Source: Lentisphaeria bacterium UBA1732 | GTDB taxonomy: Bacteria; Verrucomicrobiota; Lentisphaeria; Victivallales; UBA1829 | Assembly (NCBI GenBank): GCA_002315855.1 | Contig: DCIG01000005.1 | Location: 1-28,046, forward strand | Reading direction: 5' to 3' | DNA length: 28,046 nucleotides | Shown here: piece by piece, positions 7,984 through 15,971 of the stretch | Numbering within the stretch: position 1 is the first letter of the stretch | Layout: each line of letters begins with the position of its first letter | Notes under the pieces: generated by a model | Told to the model about the DNA's origin: nothing | What the model saw: only the letters and a program-made list of their open reading frames with translations | The model's database searches: none | Translations under genes and position numbers: made by a program

Positions 7984-8730
7984 ATGCGTATTCACATTTT
8001 TTCTGCCATGCTCTGCACTTTTTCTGCAATCCTGTTCTCCTGCATAACAACATCCTGCGGTATCACGCCGCTTTACAATGCGCCATTCGGGGATAAACCC
8101 GAAGAATTTGTCGAACTCATTGACCGTCCGTTTGTGGCGGAACTGCTGAAAGCCGGAAAATACACCACGAAAGACGGCGATACCACACTCGAAGTCGTGG
8201 AATACAAAGAGTTGGACGGCGATCACGCTTCTCTGCCCGTAAACGGCGGGAAAATCGGGGAAAAAGAAGTCGATGCCAAGGATTTGATGGTGCGCCTCAG
8301 TCTGACGACGCAAGAAAAGGAGGAAGGAAAGGAAAAAGCCGTGGAAACGACTCTGCCCTTGCTTCTGCTTCCGTTCCGCTACGGAGAGAACAAAGATTTG
8401 TTCGCAATCATGACGATTGACAACTCCACACTTGTGCTCGAACACAAAATTTATCCGATGTTCCTCTTCATGGAACGCCCGTATTTCTACATTCTGAAAC
8501 TGAATCCCAAAGACACGCCGGAGGGAAAAGGAATCAATGTGCAGTTTGTTCAGTTTGCGACGGTCAATCTGACCAAGGCAACGGAAAAAGTAACGGATAA
8601 AGTGCTTCTGAGCAGTGATGACGTGGTCATGAATACCCCGTCCGAAATCATGGAAATGCTGAAAAATCCGGCAAATTACAAACTTGCGGGCGATGAAGAC
8701 GATTTTCTGTTTATGCCGGTGAAAAAGTAA
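7984..8730 (+). CDS. Exported protein, probable lipoprotein, function unknown
   Basis: A 248-residue protein I do not recognise. The ATG at 7984 is preferred over one at 7972 because GAGGT lies 7 nt before it. The first 25 residues form a signal peptide ending in LFSCITTSC. Either cysteine could be lipidated, but neither matches the lipobox well (F or T at -2). The mature part is acidic and mixed alpha/beta, with a highly charged stretch (KEKEEGKEKAVE) before a hydrophobic LPLLLLPF segment and a C-terminus ending FLFMPVKK. No catalytic motif is visible. It stands alone, divergent from the Gfo/Idh genes, about 260 nt before the SPFH operon. An 8-bp inverted repeat spans its stop codon. Confidence 0.75.
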   Translation: MRIHIFSAMLCTFSAILFSCITTSCGITPLYNAPFGDKPEEFVELIDRPFVAELLKAGKYTTKDGDTTLEVVEYKELDGDHASLPVNGGKIGEKEVDAKDLMVRLSLTTQEKEEGKEKAVETTLPLLLLPFRYGENKDLFAIMTIDNSTLVLEHKIYPMFLFMERPYFYILKLNPKDTPEGKGINVQFVQFATVNLTKATEKVTDKVLLSSDDVVMNTPSEIMEMLKNPANYKLAGDEDDFLFMPVKK

Positions 8731-8738
8731 ACCGGCAT
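8713..8738 (+). repeat. Inverted repeat across the stop codon
   Basis: ATGCCGGT and ACCGGCAT form an 8-bp stem with a 10-nt loop that contains the end of the coding sequence and the stop. No U-tract follows on either strand, so it is more likely a 3'-end stabiliser than a terminator. Confidence 0.45.
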
Positions 8739-8829
8739 GAAAAAGGGGGAAAAAGATGAAAAAGTGTCGATTTCTGATATTGTCAGCCAGTCGAAATGCC
8801 CTTTCAAAACGCTTTTCCCGTCAACCCGT

Positions 8830-8859
8830 TTGAAAAATCGAAAAGCAGTATTATATTAT
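8830..8859 (+). promoter_or_regulatory. Promoter of the SPFH-ATPase-ABC operon
   Basis: TTGAAA (8830-8835) is followed after 16 bp by TATATT (8852-8857), or after 18 bp by TATTAT (8854-8859). Both are good sigma70-type matches. The first gene starts 130 nt downstream. The predicted start of transcription falls at the foot of a long perfect hairpin. Confidence 0.65.
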
Positions 8860-8898
8860 AGAGCTGATTTCAAAAGTCCCGCTTTTGAAATCAGCTCT
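8860..8898 (+). promoter_or_regulatory. Perfect 17-bp hairpin at the predicted transcript 5' end
   Basis: The arms 8860-8876 and 8882-8898 are exact inverse complements around a 5-nt loop (TCCCG). Only TTT follows, so termination would be weak. Sited at the likely +1 of the operon, it could protect the mRNA 5' end, act as an attenuator, or terminate read-through from the gene upstream. The arms carry the CTTTTGAAATCAG motif seen at other intergenic sites. Confidence 0.7.
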
Positions 8899-8989
8899 TT
8901 AGACTGAAATTGTGAGAAATCAGCATTTTCACTCGCAATCTCGCTTCACAGACTAACAATAACAGATCAAATAAACGGAGTGTTCCACT

Positions 8990-9955
8990 ATGAGCGAAAA
9001 CAAACAACCGGTCAAAACCAAGAAAAAGGGGTACTATCTCCCCACGATTATTCTGGGTATCATTGTTGCAATCATTTTCCTGCTTGCGATTTTCACTTAT
9101 CAGGTTCCGGCTCCGGAACGCGCACTGATTCTGACCATGGGGAAGATTACCGGCACCGCAGAACCGGGTTTGCATTTCCGCTGGCCGCTGCCGTTCCAGG
9201 AAATCATCCGCTACGACATCCGCAAACGCACGTTTGACGGTAATATCGGACGTTTGGAAGAAACCACGACAAAAGACCAGAAACAGGTCGTCATCGGAAT
9301 CAACGTGGTGTACCGGATTAAAGACCTGATTCGCTTCAAAACAGCTTCCAGTGTCGCCGCCGCAGAAGATTATCTCGGCAGCAGAATGCGTACCGCCAAG
9401 GCGGCAGTCATCGGCAAATACGACTATGACCAGCTGATCAACACCGATCCGGAAAAGATGAAACTGGAAGAAATGCGCAAGGAAATCCTGAACTACATCG
9501 CAGACGACGTGATGGAACGCTACGGTTTGGAAGTAACCGATGTGCTGTTCTCCGCAATCACCGTGCCGGAAAAAACTGCGGATGCAATCGCGTCCCGCAT
9601 GAAACAGGAACGCGAAACGGAAGCCGCCCGCAAACGCGATGAAGGCAAGACCCGCGCCGCTGAAATCCGTATTAATGCCGACAAGGAAAAGAGCAAAATC
9701 CTGACCTTGGCTCAGGGCGAAGCAAAAGAAACGATGGCAAAAGGCGATGCCGAAGCGGCAAAGCATTATGCCGTATTTACCCAGGAGCCGGAACTCGCTG
9801 TTTTCCTGCGTAAACTCCAGGCGATGAAGAAAGTTCTGGCAACCCGTTCAACACTGATTCTCGGAACAAACGCCGCTCCGTTTGATATTTTCAATGGTCC
9901 GGTCATCAAGCCCGCAGCTTCCGCGGCCGCCACGACCAATAAGGCGCAGAAGTAA
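8990..9955 (+). CDS. HflC-like SPFH/prohibitin-domain membrane protein
   Basis: A 321-residue stomatin/prohibitin family protein closest in pattern to HflC. It has a short cytoplasmic N-terminus, one membrane helix at about residues 17-38, then the SPFH domain beginning VPAPERALILTMGKI. A long charged helix follows (about 195-270) with the typical RIKAD-like repeats and GDAEAAKHYA. An Ala-rich tail ends the protein. HflC homologues form large periplasmic rings with HflK that hold the FtsH protease; no ftsH is in the window. GGAG lies 9 nt before the ATG. It is the first gene of the operon, so the order is C-like before K-like, the reverse of E. coli hflK-hflC. Confidence 0.88.
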   Translation: MSENKQPVKTKKKGYYLPTIILGIIVAIIFLLAIFTYQVPAPERALILTMGKITGTAEPGLHFRWPLPFQEIIRYDIRKRTFDGNIGRLEETTTKDQKQVVIGINVVYRIKDLIRFKTASSVAAAEDYLGSRMRTAKAAVIGKYDYDQLINTDPEKMKLEEMRKEILNYIADDVMERYGLEVTDVLFSAITVPEKTADAIASRMKQERETEAARKRDEGKTRAAEIRINADKEKSKILTLAQGEAKETMAKGDAEAAKHYAVFTQEPELAVFLRKLQAMKKVLATRSTLILGTNAAPFDIFNGPVIKPAASAAATTNKAQK

Positions 9956-9967
9956 GGAACGCACCTC

Positions 9968-11164
9968 ATGTCTGACGAACTCAACAACAAAAAGTCTGAT
10001 GCCCAGCAGGACGGACAGTTTTCCGCCGGTGTCGCGCTCCTTTCGCGCGCTCTGAAACTGTTCTTCATCATTCTTGCGGCATTCATTATAATCGCTTTGG
10101 GATGGTTCCTCTTCTTCGGCGGATCGTTTATTGTGGATACCACGACACAGTCCGTAATCGTCCTGAAATTCGGGAAATTCGACCAGGAATGCAAGGAAGG
10201 ATGGCACTGGTTCCTCCCCTACCCCGTCAACCGCATCATTGAAATCCCGATTACGAAACAGGAAGTCCGCAGCAGTACGTTCATGCCGGTGAAACCTGAA
10301 TTTCTGTATTATCAGGGGCACTCCAAAGACGGCGATTTTCCCGAAGCGCGAGACGAAAAAATGCTGCCCGGCATTGATGGTTACGTTTTGCTCGGCGATA
10401 ATTCCATCATGCACTGCGAATGGGTCATGACCTATCGCGTTTCCGATCCGAAATCATACTATCTGAACTGCCTGAGCGAAACAACCATCGCAAATCCCGA
10501 ATGGGAAAAGAACCGCATGAACGGCTCCGACGACAACAGCAAAGTGGAATCGGTTACGCTGACGGCAGCCTCCGTAATTCTGAAAAACCTGCTGGATGAC
10601 GTGATTATCACATGCAGTGCCACTCAGAATATTGCCAGCACATACTACGACAAGGCATCCTATGAAAACCTGGTCAAACAGGCTTTCATGAAGCGTGTTT
10701 CCGAAATGGATATCGGCATCACGATGGAAAGTCTGACACTTCAGATTGTGGCTCCCCCGCTGGTAACTTTGGATTCGTTCCAGAAACTCCTTCTCTCGGA
10801 AACATCTGCCGCCAGTGAAGAGGAAGCAGCCCGCACTTACCGCGTGGAACAGCTCAACAAAGCAAATGCGGAATCTGCAAAAATCAAGGCGGATGCAGAT
10901 GCTTACGCGAAAAGAATCGTAGAGGAAATCAAAGCTGACTCCAATTATTTCACGGAAATTCTCGCGCAATACCGCAAGAATCCTGAAGCGACTTTGGTTT
11001 CCCTGTTTTCCGACAATCTGGCTGAATCTCTCTCCATCGTGCAGGATAAATTTATCGTGGACGTGCTCGGCGGACATCCGACGCTGTGGCTGAAACTGAA
11101 TCAGGAAGCCAAAGAAAAACGCCCTGTGGAAGAAACGGATGACGAGGAGGATGCTTCCAAATGA
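9968..11164 (+). CDS. HflK-like SPFH-domain membrane protein (divergent)
   Basis: A 398-residue SPFH protein with a membrane helix at about residues 28-50. It continues with SVIVLKFGKF and GWHWFLPYPVNRI, which match the HflK start of the SPFH domain, and later a charged coiled-coil (AEQLNK/ADADAYAKR region, about 285-330). It differs from classical HflK by a longer mid-domain loop carrying FLYYQGHSKDGDF and by lacking the Gly-rich N-terminus of E. coli HflK. It presumably forms hetero-oligomers with the HflC-like product 12 nt upstream. Its stop overlaps the ATPase start by 4 nt (ATGA), so the metal pump is probably translationally coupled to it. Confidence 0.82.
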   Translation: MSDELNNKKSDAQQDGQFSAGVALLSRALKLFFIILAAFIIIALGWFLFFGGSFIVDTTTQSVIVLKFGKFDQECKEGWHWFLPYPVNRIIEIPITKQEVRSSTFMPVKPEFLYYQGHSKDGDFPEARDEKMLPGIDGYVLLGDNSIMHCEWVMTYRVSDPKSYYLNCLSETTIANPEWEKNRMNGSDDNSKVESVTLTAASVILKNLLDDVIITCSATQNIASTYYDKASYENLVKQAFMKRVSEMDIGITMESLTLQIVAPPLVTLDSFQKLLLSETSAASEEEAARTYRVEQLNKANAESAKIKADADAYAKRIVEEIKADSNYFTEILAQYRKNPEATLVSLFSDNLAESLSIVQDKFIVDVLGGHPTLWLKLNQEAKEKRPVEETDDEEDASK

Positions 11165-13266
11165 AAACAATGAAACAACTTTTCCGTATATTCCATGCTC
11201 CCGCCGATCATGACTGCTGCTGCGGACATCATGACCACGAAGAATGCTGTGAGCATGACCACCATCACGAACATGACGACTGCTGCTGCGGACATGACCA
11301 CGGCAGTGATGATCCCCATGAGCCCACAAGATGTATTTCCTGCGGGGCACCCATCGGCGAAGGAACCGGACACAACCGCTCCATGGGACGCGCATCATTC
11401 GCATTTGTCGGCGGATTCCTGATTGCCAACTCGTTTCTGCTGTCCCTGCTGTTCCCCGACATGACTTTCGCCTCGAAACTGAGTGCCATGCTGGGAGCCA
11501 TTACCCTGTCTCTGCCCATCCTGTGGACGGCAATCGGCGACTTGATTGCCGGACGCGTTTATATGAATGAACTGGTGGCTCTGGCTATCCTCGCCGCCTT
11601 CTCGTCGGGCGATTTCAGAACCGCCGGAATCATTGCTTTCTTCCTGCTGATTACGATTATCATTGAATCGCATACGGCAAGCGGAGCGCAGCGCTCCATC
11701 GAAGAACTGATCCGGCTGACGCCGCATACCGCCCACAGACTGGCGGAAGACGGCATTGCGACCAGCGATGTATCCGTGCGGGATTTGAACTTGAATGACA
11801 TCATCAGTGTGCGTCCCGGCGAAAACTTTCCTGTGGACGGAATCATCGTCAGCGGGGAAAGTGCCGTGAATCAGGCATCCATCACCGGTGAATCACTTCC
11901 CATGGACAAGGGGGTCAATGATGAAGTTTATGCCGGTACGGAAAATATTTCCGGCAGTCTGAATGTCAAAGTAACCCGTCTCGGCAAAGATACCACGCTT
12001 GGCAAAGTCGAGGAAATGATCCGTTCTGCAGAACGCAACAAAACGCCGATTGTACGAATCATCGACCGCTACGCAGGATATTATACGCCGACGATTCTCA
12101 TGCTGGCAATCATCACATGGTGGCTTACCCCGAACGGAGATATGGAACGTGTGATTGCACTGCTGGTGATTTCCTGCCCGTGCGCTGTAGTACTGGCAAC
12201 GCCGACCACCATCGTGGCGGCAGTCGCCGCGGCCGCCCGCCTGGGGATTCTCATTAAGAACATCAACCATTTGGAACTGGCAAGCAAAATCAGGACCGTC
12301 GTATTCGATAAGACCGGGACATTGACGGAAGGTCAGCTCTCTGTGGCACGTCTGGCTCCGCTCGCGGAAGGAATGGAACCGGCGGAACTTCTGCAAACTG
12401 CGATTTCGCTCGAAGCATTCAGCAATCACCCGACCGCACAGGCATTGCAGCGGCTTGCCGCAGATGTCGGCATCACGGGAAAACCGATAACAGGATTCCA
12501 GGAAGTCGCAGGCAAAGGCGTTCTGGCGCTTCTTGACGGCAAAAGAGTGCTGGTGGGGCGTCCCGTATGGCTGGAAAAACTGGGTGTCGTGCTGCCTGAA
12601 ATCGATATGCACGAACATGATGCCATGAGCGTGGTATATGTGTCGGTGGACGGCGTTGTCATCGGCTGGATCGGATTCAAAGACAAAATCCGCGAAGAAG
12701 CCGCAGCCGCCATTACGGAACTGAAGTCCATCGGCGTAACCCGCTGTGCCATGGTAACAGGCGACCGCGCAAGCGTCGCAACCACCATTGCGGCTCAGTT
12801 GAATATGGATGATCTCCGGGCAGACTGTCTGCCGGAAAATAAAGTGGCATACGTGGAAGAAGTCAAAAAGTCTTCAACCGTGGCTGTCGTAGGGGATGGC
12901 GTGAACGATGCGCCCGCTCTCGCCGCCGGTGATTTGGGTATCGCCATGGGAGCAATCGGAAGCGACATCGCCATCAACAGTGCAAGTATTGCATTGATGA
13001 CAAATGACTTAAGACGCGTTCCGTTCCTGATTACCCTTTCCCGCAAAACAAGCACTGTCATGTATCAGAATCTTGCATTCGGTCTGCTGTTTGTGCTTTG
13101 CGGAATCATTTTGTCCGTTTTCGGACGCATGGACCCGATTGCCGCCGCCATCCTCCATGCAGTCAGCACGATTATCGTGATTTTCAACAGTGCCCGTCTG
13201 GTACGCACGGGCGAAGACCTTTCCAGCCGTGTGGATGAAATGTCCACCGCCAATCATCAGGAATAA
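11161..13266 (+). CDS. Heavy-metal P1B-type ATPase with Cys/His-rich N-terminus
   Basis: A 701-residue metal-translocating P-type ATPase. Seen: TGES (242-245) in the actuator domain, the intramembrane CPC motif (C339-P-C341), phosphorylation site D383 in DKTGTLT, the SNHPTAQAL nucleotide-binding His-Pro, TGDR, and GDGVNDAPAL. The last helices carry HAVSTIIVIFNSARL, which resembles neither the Cu-type MxxSS nor the Zn/Cd-type D-x-G motif exactly, so the metal is undetermined. Instead of a canonical HMA (GMxCxxC) domain, residues about 16-65 hold two CCCGH clusters, many HD/HH pairs and a CISCG half zinc-ribbon. An exact 18-nt DNA repeat (11212-11229 and 11278-11295) encodes the clusters. It overlaps the HflK-like gene by 4 nt. 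Confidence 0.92.
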   Translation: MKTMKQLFRIFHAPADHDCCCGHHDHEECCEHDHHHEHDDCCCGHDHGSDDPHEPTRCISCGAPIGEGTGHNRSMGRASFAFVGGFLIANSFLLSLLFPDMTFASKLSAMLGAITLSLPILWTAIGDLIAGRVYMNELVALAILAAFSSGDFRTAGIIAFFLLITIIIESHTASGAQRSIEELIRLTPHTAHRLAEDGIATSDVSVRDLNLNDIISVRPGENFPVDGIIVSGESAVNQASITGESLPMDKGVNDEVYAGTENISGSLNVKVTRLGKDTTLGKVEEMIRSAERNKTPIVRIIDRYAGYYTPTILMLAIITWWLTPNGDMERVIALLVISCPCAVVLATPTTIVAAVAAAARLGILIKNINHLELASKIRTVVFDKTGTLTEGQLSVARLAPLAEGMEPAELLQTAISLEAFSNHPTAQALQRLAADVGITGKPITGFQEVAGKGVLALLDGKRVLVGRPVWLEKLGVVLPEIDMHEHDAMSVVYVSVDGVVIGWIGFKDKIREEAAAAITELKSIGVTRCAMVTGDRASVATTIAAQLNMDDLRADCLPENKVAYVEEVKKSSTVAVVGDGVNDAPALAAGDLGIAMGAIGSDIAINSASIALMTNDLRRVPFLITLSRKTSTVMYQNLAFGLLFVLCGIILSVFGRMDPIAAAILHAVSTIIVIFNSARLVRTGEDLSSRVDEMSTANHQE

Positions 13267-13278
13267 GGAGCCCGGAAC

Positions 13279-14499
13279 ATGCCGAATGTTGATGAAACTG
13301 CGCCGCAGGAACGGCAGGTCATCGTCAGTGCCGTGGGACTTACCAAGATTTTCCGTGATTTCTGGAACCGTCCGAAAGCAAAAGCCGTCAATGACATTGA
13401 CTTTGAAATCCGCGAAGGAGAAGTGGTCGGACTTCTGGGACCGAACGGCTCCGGCAAATCCACGACCGTGAAAATGCTTCTGGGGCTGCTGTATCCCACA
13501 GGAGGTCGCTTGACCGTTTTCGGGAAATCGCCCCGTGATGTGGATACGAAAAAACTGATCGGATATTTGCCGGAAGAAACCTATCTGTACAAATATCTGA
13601 CCGCATTTGAGACGCTGGATTTTTTTGCCTCCCTGTTCCATCTTTCCGCAGAAGAACGCGCCAGCCGCTGCGAACAGCTCCTCGACATGGTCGGGCTTTC
13701 CCACGCAAGAAACCGTCAGGTCGGCGAATTTTCCAAAGGCATGGCTCGCCGAATCGGGCTTGCTCAGGCTATGATCAATGACCCGTCGTTCCTGATTCTC
13801 GATGAACCGACATCAGGACTTGACCCGCTGGGATGCAAGGAAGTCAAGGACTTGATCAAACTCCTGAAAAAACGCGGCAAAACCGTCATCGTAACCAGTC
13901 ATCTGCTGAACGATGTGGAAGAGGTCTGCGACAGAATTATCGTACTGTACGGCGGGCGTATCCGCGCAAACGGACCCATTGATGAACTGCTCACCATTCA
14001 GGCGAACAATACCATCACCACGCCAAGTCTCCGCCCCGAAGCCATGCAGAAAATCCTCGATACCTTGAAAGAGGTTGTTCCGGAAGGAAATTTCTCGTTC
14101 AAACATCCTCGCATGACACTGGAAGATTTCTTCCTCGACATCGTCAGTCAGGCAAAGAAGGAAAGTCTCGAAACATCCGGCGCACAATCGGGCGGACAAA
14201 TCGCAAGCTATTTGACCGGAACCCCCAAAGAAGATGCAGAAAAAGTGCTTCTCCGTCTCTCCAAAGAACGAGTGGAAGAACCGCCTGAAGACGCGGAAGC
14301 AGCTTTGCAGAAAGAGCTGGAACAGAAGCAGTCCGAAGAAGCCCGCAAGCGTCAGGATCAGCTGTTTGCCGACTTGTCGAAGCAAGCCTCCGAAACAATG
14401 GAAGCCCGCAAGACACGTGAACAGGAAATGGAAGCAAAACAGCAGCTTGATGAGGCGAACCGCAAACTTCAGGACCTGCTCTCCGGTAAAGGGAAATAA
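13279..14499 (+). CDS. ABC transporter ATP-binding protein with C-terminal coiled coil
   Basis: A 406-residue nucleotide-binding subunit of an ABC-2 type exporter. Walker A GPNGSGKST is at 54-62 and the Q-loop region GYLPEE at 95-100. The signature is FSKGMARR at 151-158, a variant of LSGGQ common in this subclass. Walker B is FLILDE at 171-176 and the switch histidine H208. After the nucleotide-binding domain (to about 230) comes an unusually long tail. From about 315 onward it is rich in Glu, Lys, Gln and Ala and predicted by eye to be a coiled coil of roughly 85 residues. AGGAG precedes the ATG. The partner permease starts 3 nt after its stop. Confidence 0.92.
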   Translation: MPNVDETAPQERQVIVSAVGLTKIFRDFWNRPKAKAVNDIDFEIREGEVVGLLGPNGSGKSTTVKMLLGLLYPTGGRLTVFGKSPRDVDTKKLIGYLPEETYLYKYLTAFETLDFFASLFHLSAEERASRCEQLLDMVGLSHARNRQVGEFSKGMARRIGLAQAMINDPSFLILDEPTSGLDPLGCKEVKDLIKLLKKRGKTVIVTSHLLNDVEEVCDRIIVLYGGRIRANGPIDELLTIQANNTITTPSLRPEAMQKILDTLKEVVPEGNFSFKHPRMTLEDFFLDIVSQAKKESLETSGAQSGGQIASYLTGTPKEDAEKVLLRLSKERVEEPPEDAEAALQKELEQKQSEEARKRQDQLFADLSKQASETMEARKTREQEMEAKQQLDEANRKLQDLLSGKGK

Positions 14500-14502
14500 C
14501 CC

Positions 14503-15960
14503 ATGACCGCTTTTCTCGCAATCGTGAAACTGACCTGGCGTTCAGCCTGGCGGTCTCACATTTTCCGCCTCCTGCTGGGGTGTCTGCTTCTGAGCGTTTT
14601 CGTCCTGCCCAATACGCTGATCAGCGATGGCACTTTGAAGGGCGAAATCCAGCTTCTTCTGCAGTACAGCCTCGGTTTCATATTCACGATTCTGGCAATC
14701 TCATCGGTATGGCTGGCGTGCTCGGAAATCAGTACGGATGTGGAAACCGGACTGCTCCACATGCTTGTAGTCAAACCAGTTACGAAGAGAACAATCCTGC
14801 TTGCAAAAACAACCGGTATTTTCCTCATTCATCTGGTGCTTTTGCTCTGTTCAGCGATTGTCATCTATATTTTTGTGATGGCTAAAGTCTCTGAAACCAA
14901 TTTGTCAGGCGGGAAAAAATATTCGGATAAAAAATGGAGCGAAGAACGTGAAATCGTTCAGAATCAAATTTTTACAGCGAGAAGAAAATACAGTCCAATC
15001 GAAATGAATTTCGATGAGGAGGCAAAGCAGGAATTCGTTGCGCGCAAAGAACTGGCGAAAAGAAACAATCAGGATATTTCAAATTACCAGACGGTCGATT
15101 CTGCTAACGAGATGCTCAATGAAATCAAACGAGAGCTTATCATGCAGTCTATGGTCGTAAAGCCTGGGTCTCCAATCGTTTGGGAATATGAGGGGCTTGG
15201 AAACGGCGAAAAAACGGATAAAGGACTGTATGTCCGCTATACCGTTTATCCATTGAACGGAAGCACCTCAGAACAGGATATTTACGAAGGGGCATGGATG
15301 TTCCGCACGACATACGTCCGCGAGGACAACAGCGGTTCGCAAACTGTTGTAAATGAAGTAAGAGCGAAAGAACCGGAGGAAATCGTTACAGCATTGCAGA
15401 CGGAATTCATGGTACCGCTGCACCCTGAAGTCATCATCCATGAGGGGAAAGCAGAAATCGGGTATATGAACCTGGATGAATATGCCAGCCTGATGTTCGA
15501 CAAGGCGCATGGTCCGTTCCTGCTGGTACCTGCCAGCGGATTCGGGGACAATTTCTGCCGGGCGATTCTGATTATGAGCATCGGGCTTGCGTCCCTCACC
15601 ATGATAGCGGCGGCATGTGCGGCATATCTGTCACTGCCGATTGCCATATTCTTTTCAGCAGGCTATCTGTTTGCCGGAATCATTGCGAACTTCCTGTTAA
15701 AGACATTCGCAGAAAGTCCCGGTACGCCGCTGTCTGCAATGGACACCTATGCGAAATTCGCAGGGAACCTGACGACTCTGCTTCTGGTACCGCTGCAGGA
15801 TTTCTTCATCACGGGGAAACTTGCGACCGGAGAACTGATTGAATGGTCGTCCATCGGGGTGCTGGCACTGAATGACCTGTGCTTGAGGAGCCTGCCGCTG
15901 TTCCTTTTGGGCGTCTGGCTGTATTCGACCCGCGAACTGGCAATCGTAGTGAAACGCTGA
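14503..15960 (+). CDS. ABC-2 type permease with a large soluble loop
   Basis: A 485-residue membrane subunit paired with the ABC ATPase 3 nt upstream. Membrane helices are visible at about residues 20-40, 50-72 and 100-127. A soluble region of some 220 residues follows (about 128-350) with a charged helical start and a beta-rich end (YVRYTVYPLNGS, PLHPEVIIHEG). Several C-terminal helices come last, including the ITGKLATGELIEW turn. The architecture matches ABC-2 exporters of unknown substrate in which the first loop is an extracytoplasmic domain. The 5' part of that loop is slightly more AT-rich than its neighbours. The helical-repeat gene starts 11 nt downstream. Confidence 0.85.
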   Translation: MTAFLAIVKLTWRSAWRSHIFRLLLGCLLLSVFVLPNTLISDGTLKGEIQLLLQYSLGFIFTILAISSVWLACSEISTDVETGLLHMLVVKPVTKRTILLAKTTGIFLIHLVLLLCSAIVIYIFVMAKVSETNLSGGKKYSDKKWSEEREIVQNQIFTARRKYSPIEMNFDEEAKQEFVARKELAKRNNQDISNYQTVDSANEMLNEIKRELIMQSMVVKPGSPIVWEYEGLGNGEKTDKGLYVRYTVYPLNGSTSEQDIYEGAWMFRTTYVREDNSGSQTVVNEVRAKEPEEIVTALQTEFMVPLHPEVIIHEGKAEIGYMNLDEYASLMFDKAHGPFLLVPASGFGDNFCRAILIMSIGLASLTMIAAACAAYLSLPIAIFFSAGYLFAGIIANFLLKTFAESPGTPLSAMDTYAKFAGNLTTLLLVPLQDFFITGKLATGELIEWSSIGVLALNDLCLRSLPLFLLGVWLYSTRELAIVVKR

Positions 15961-15971
15961 GGCAGTACGGA

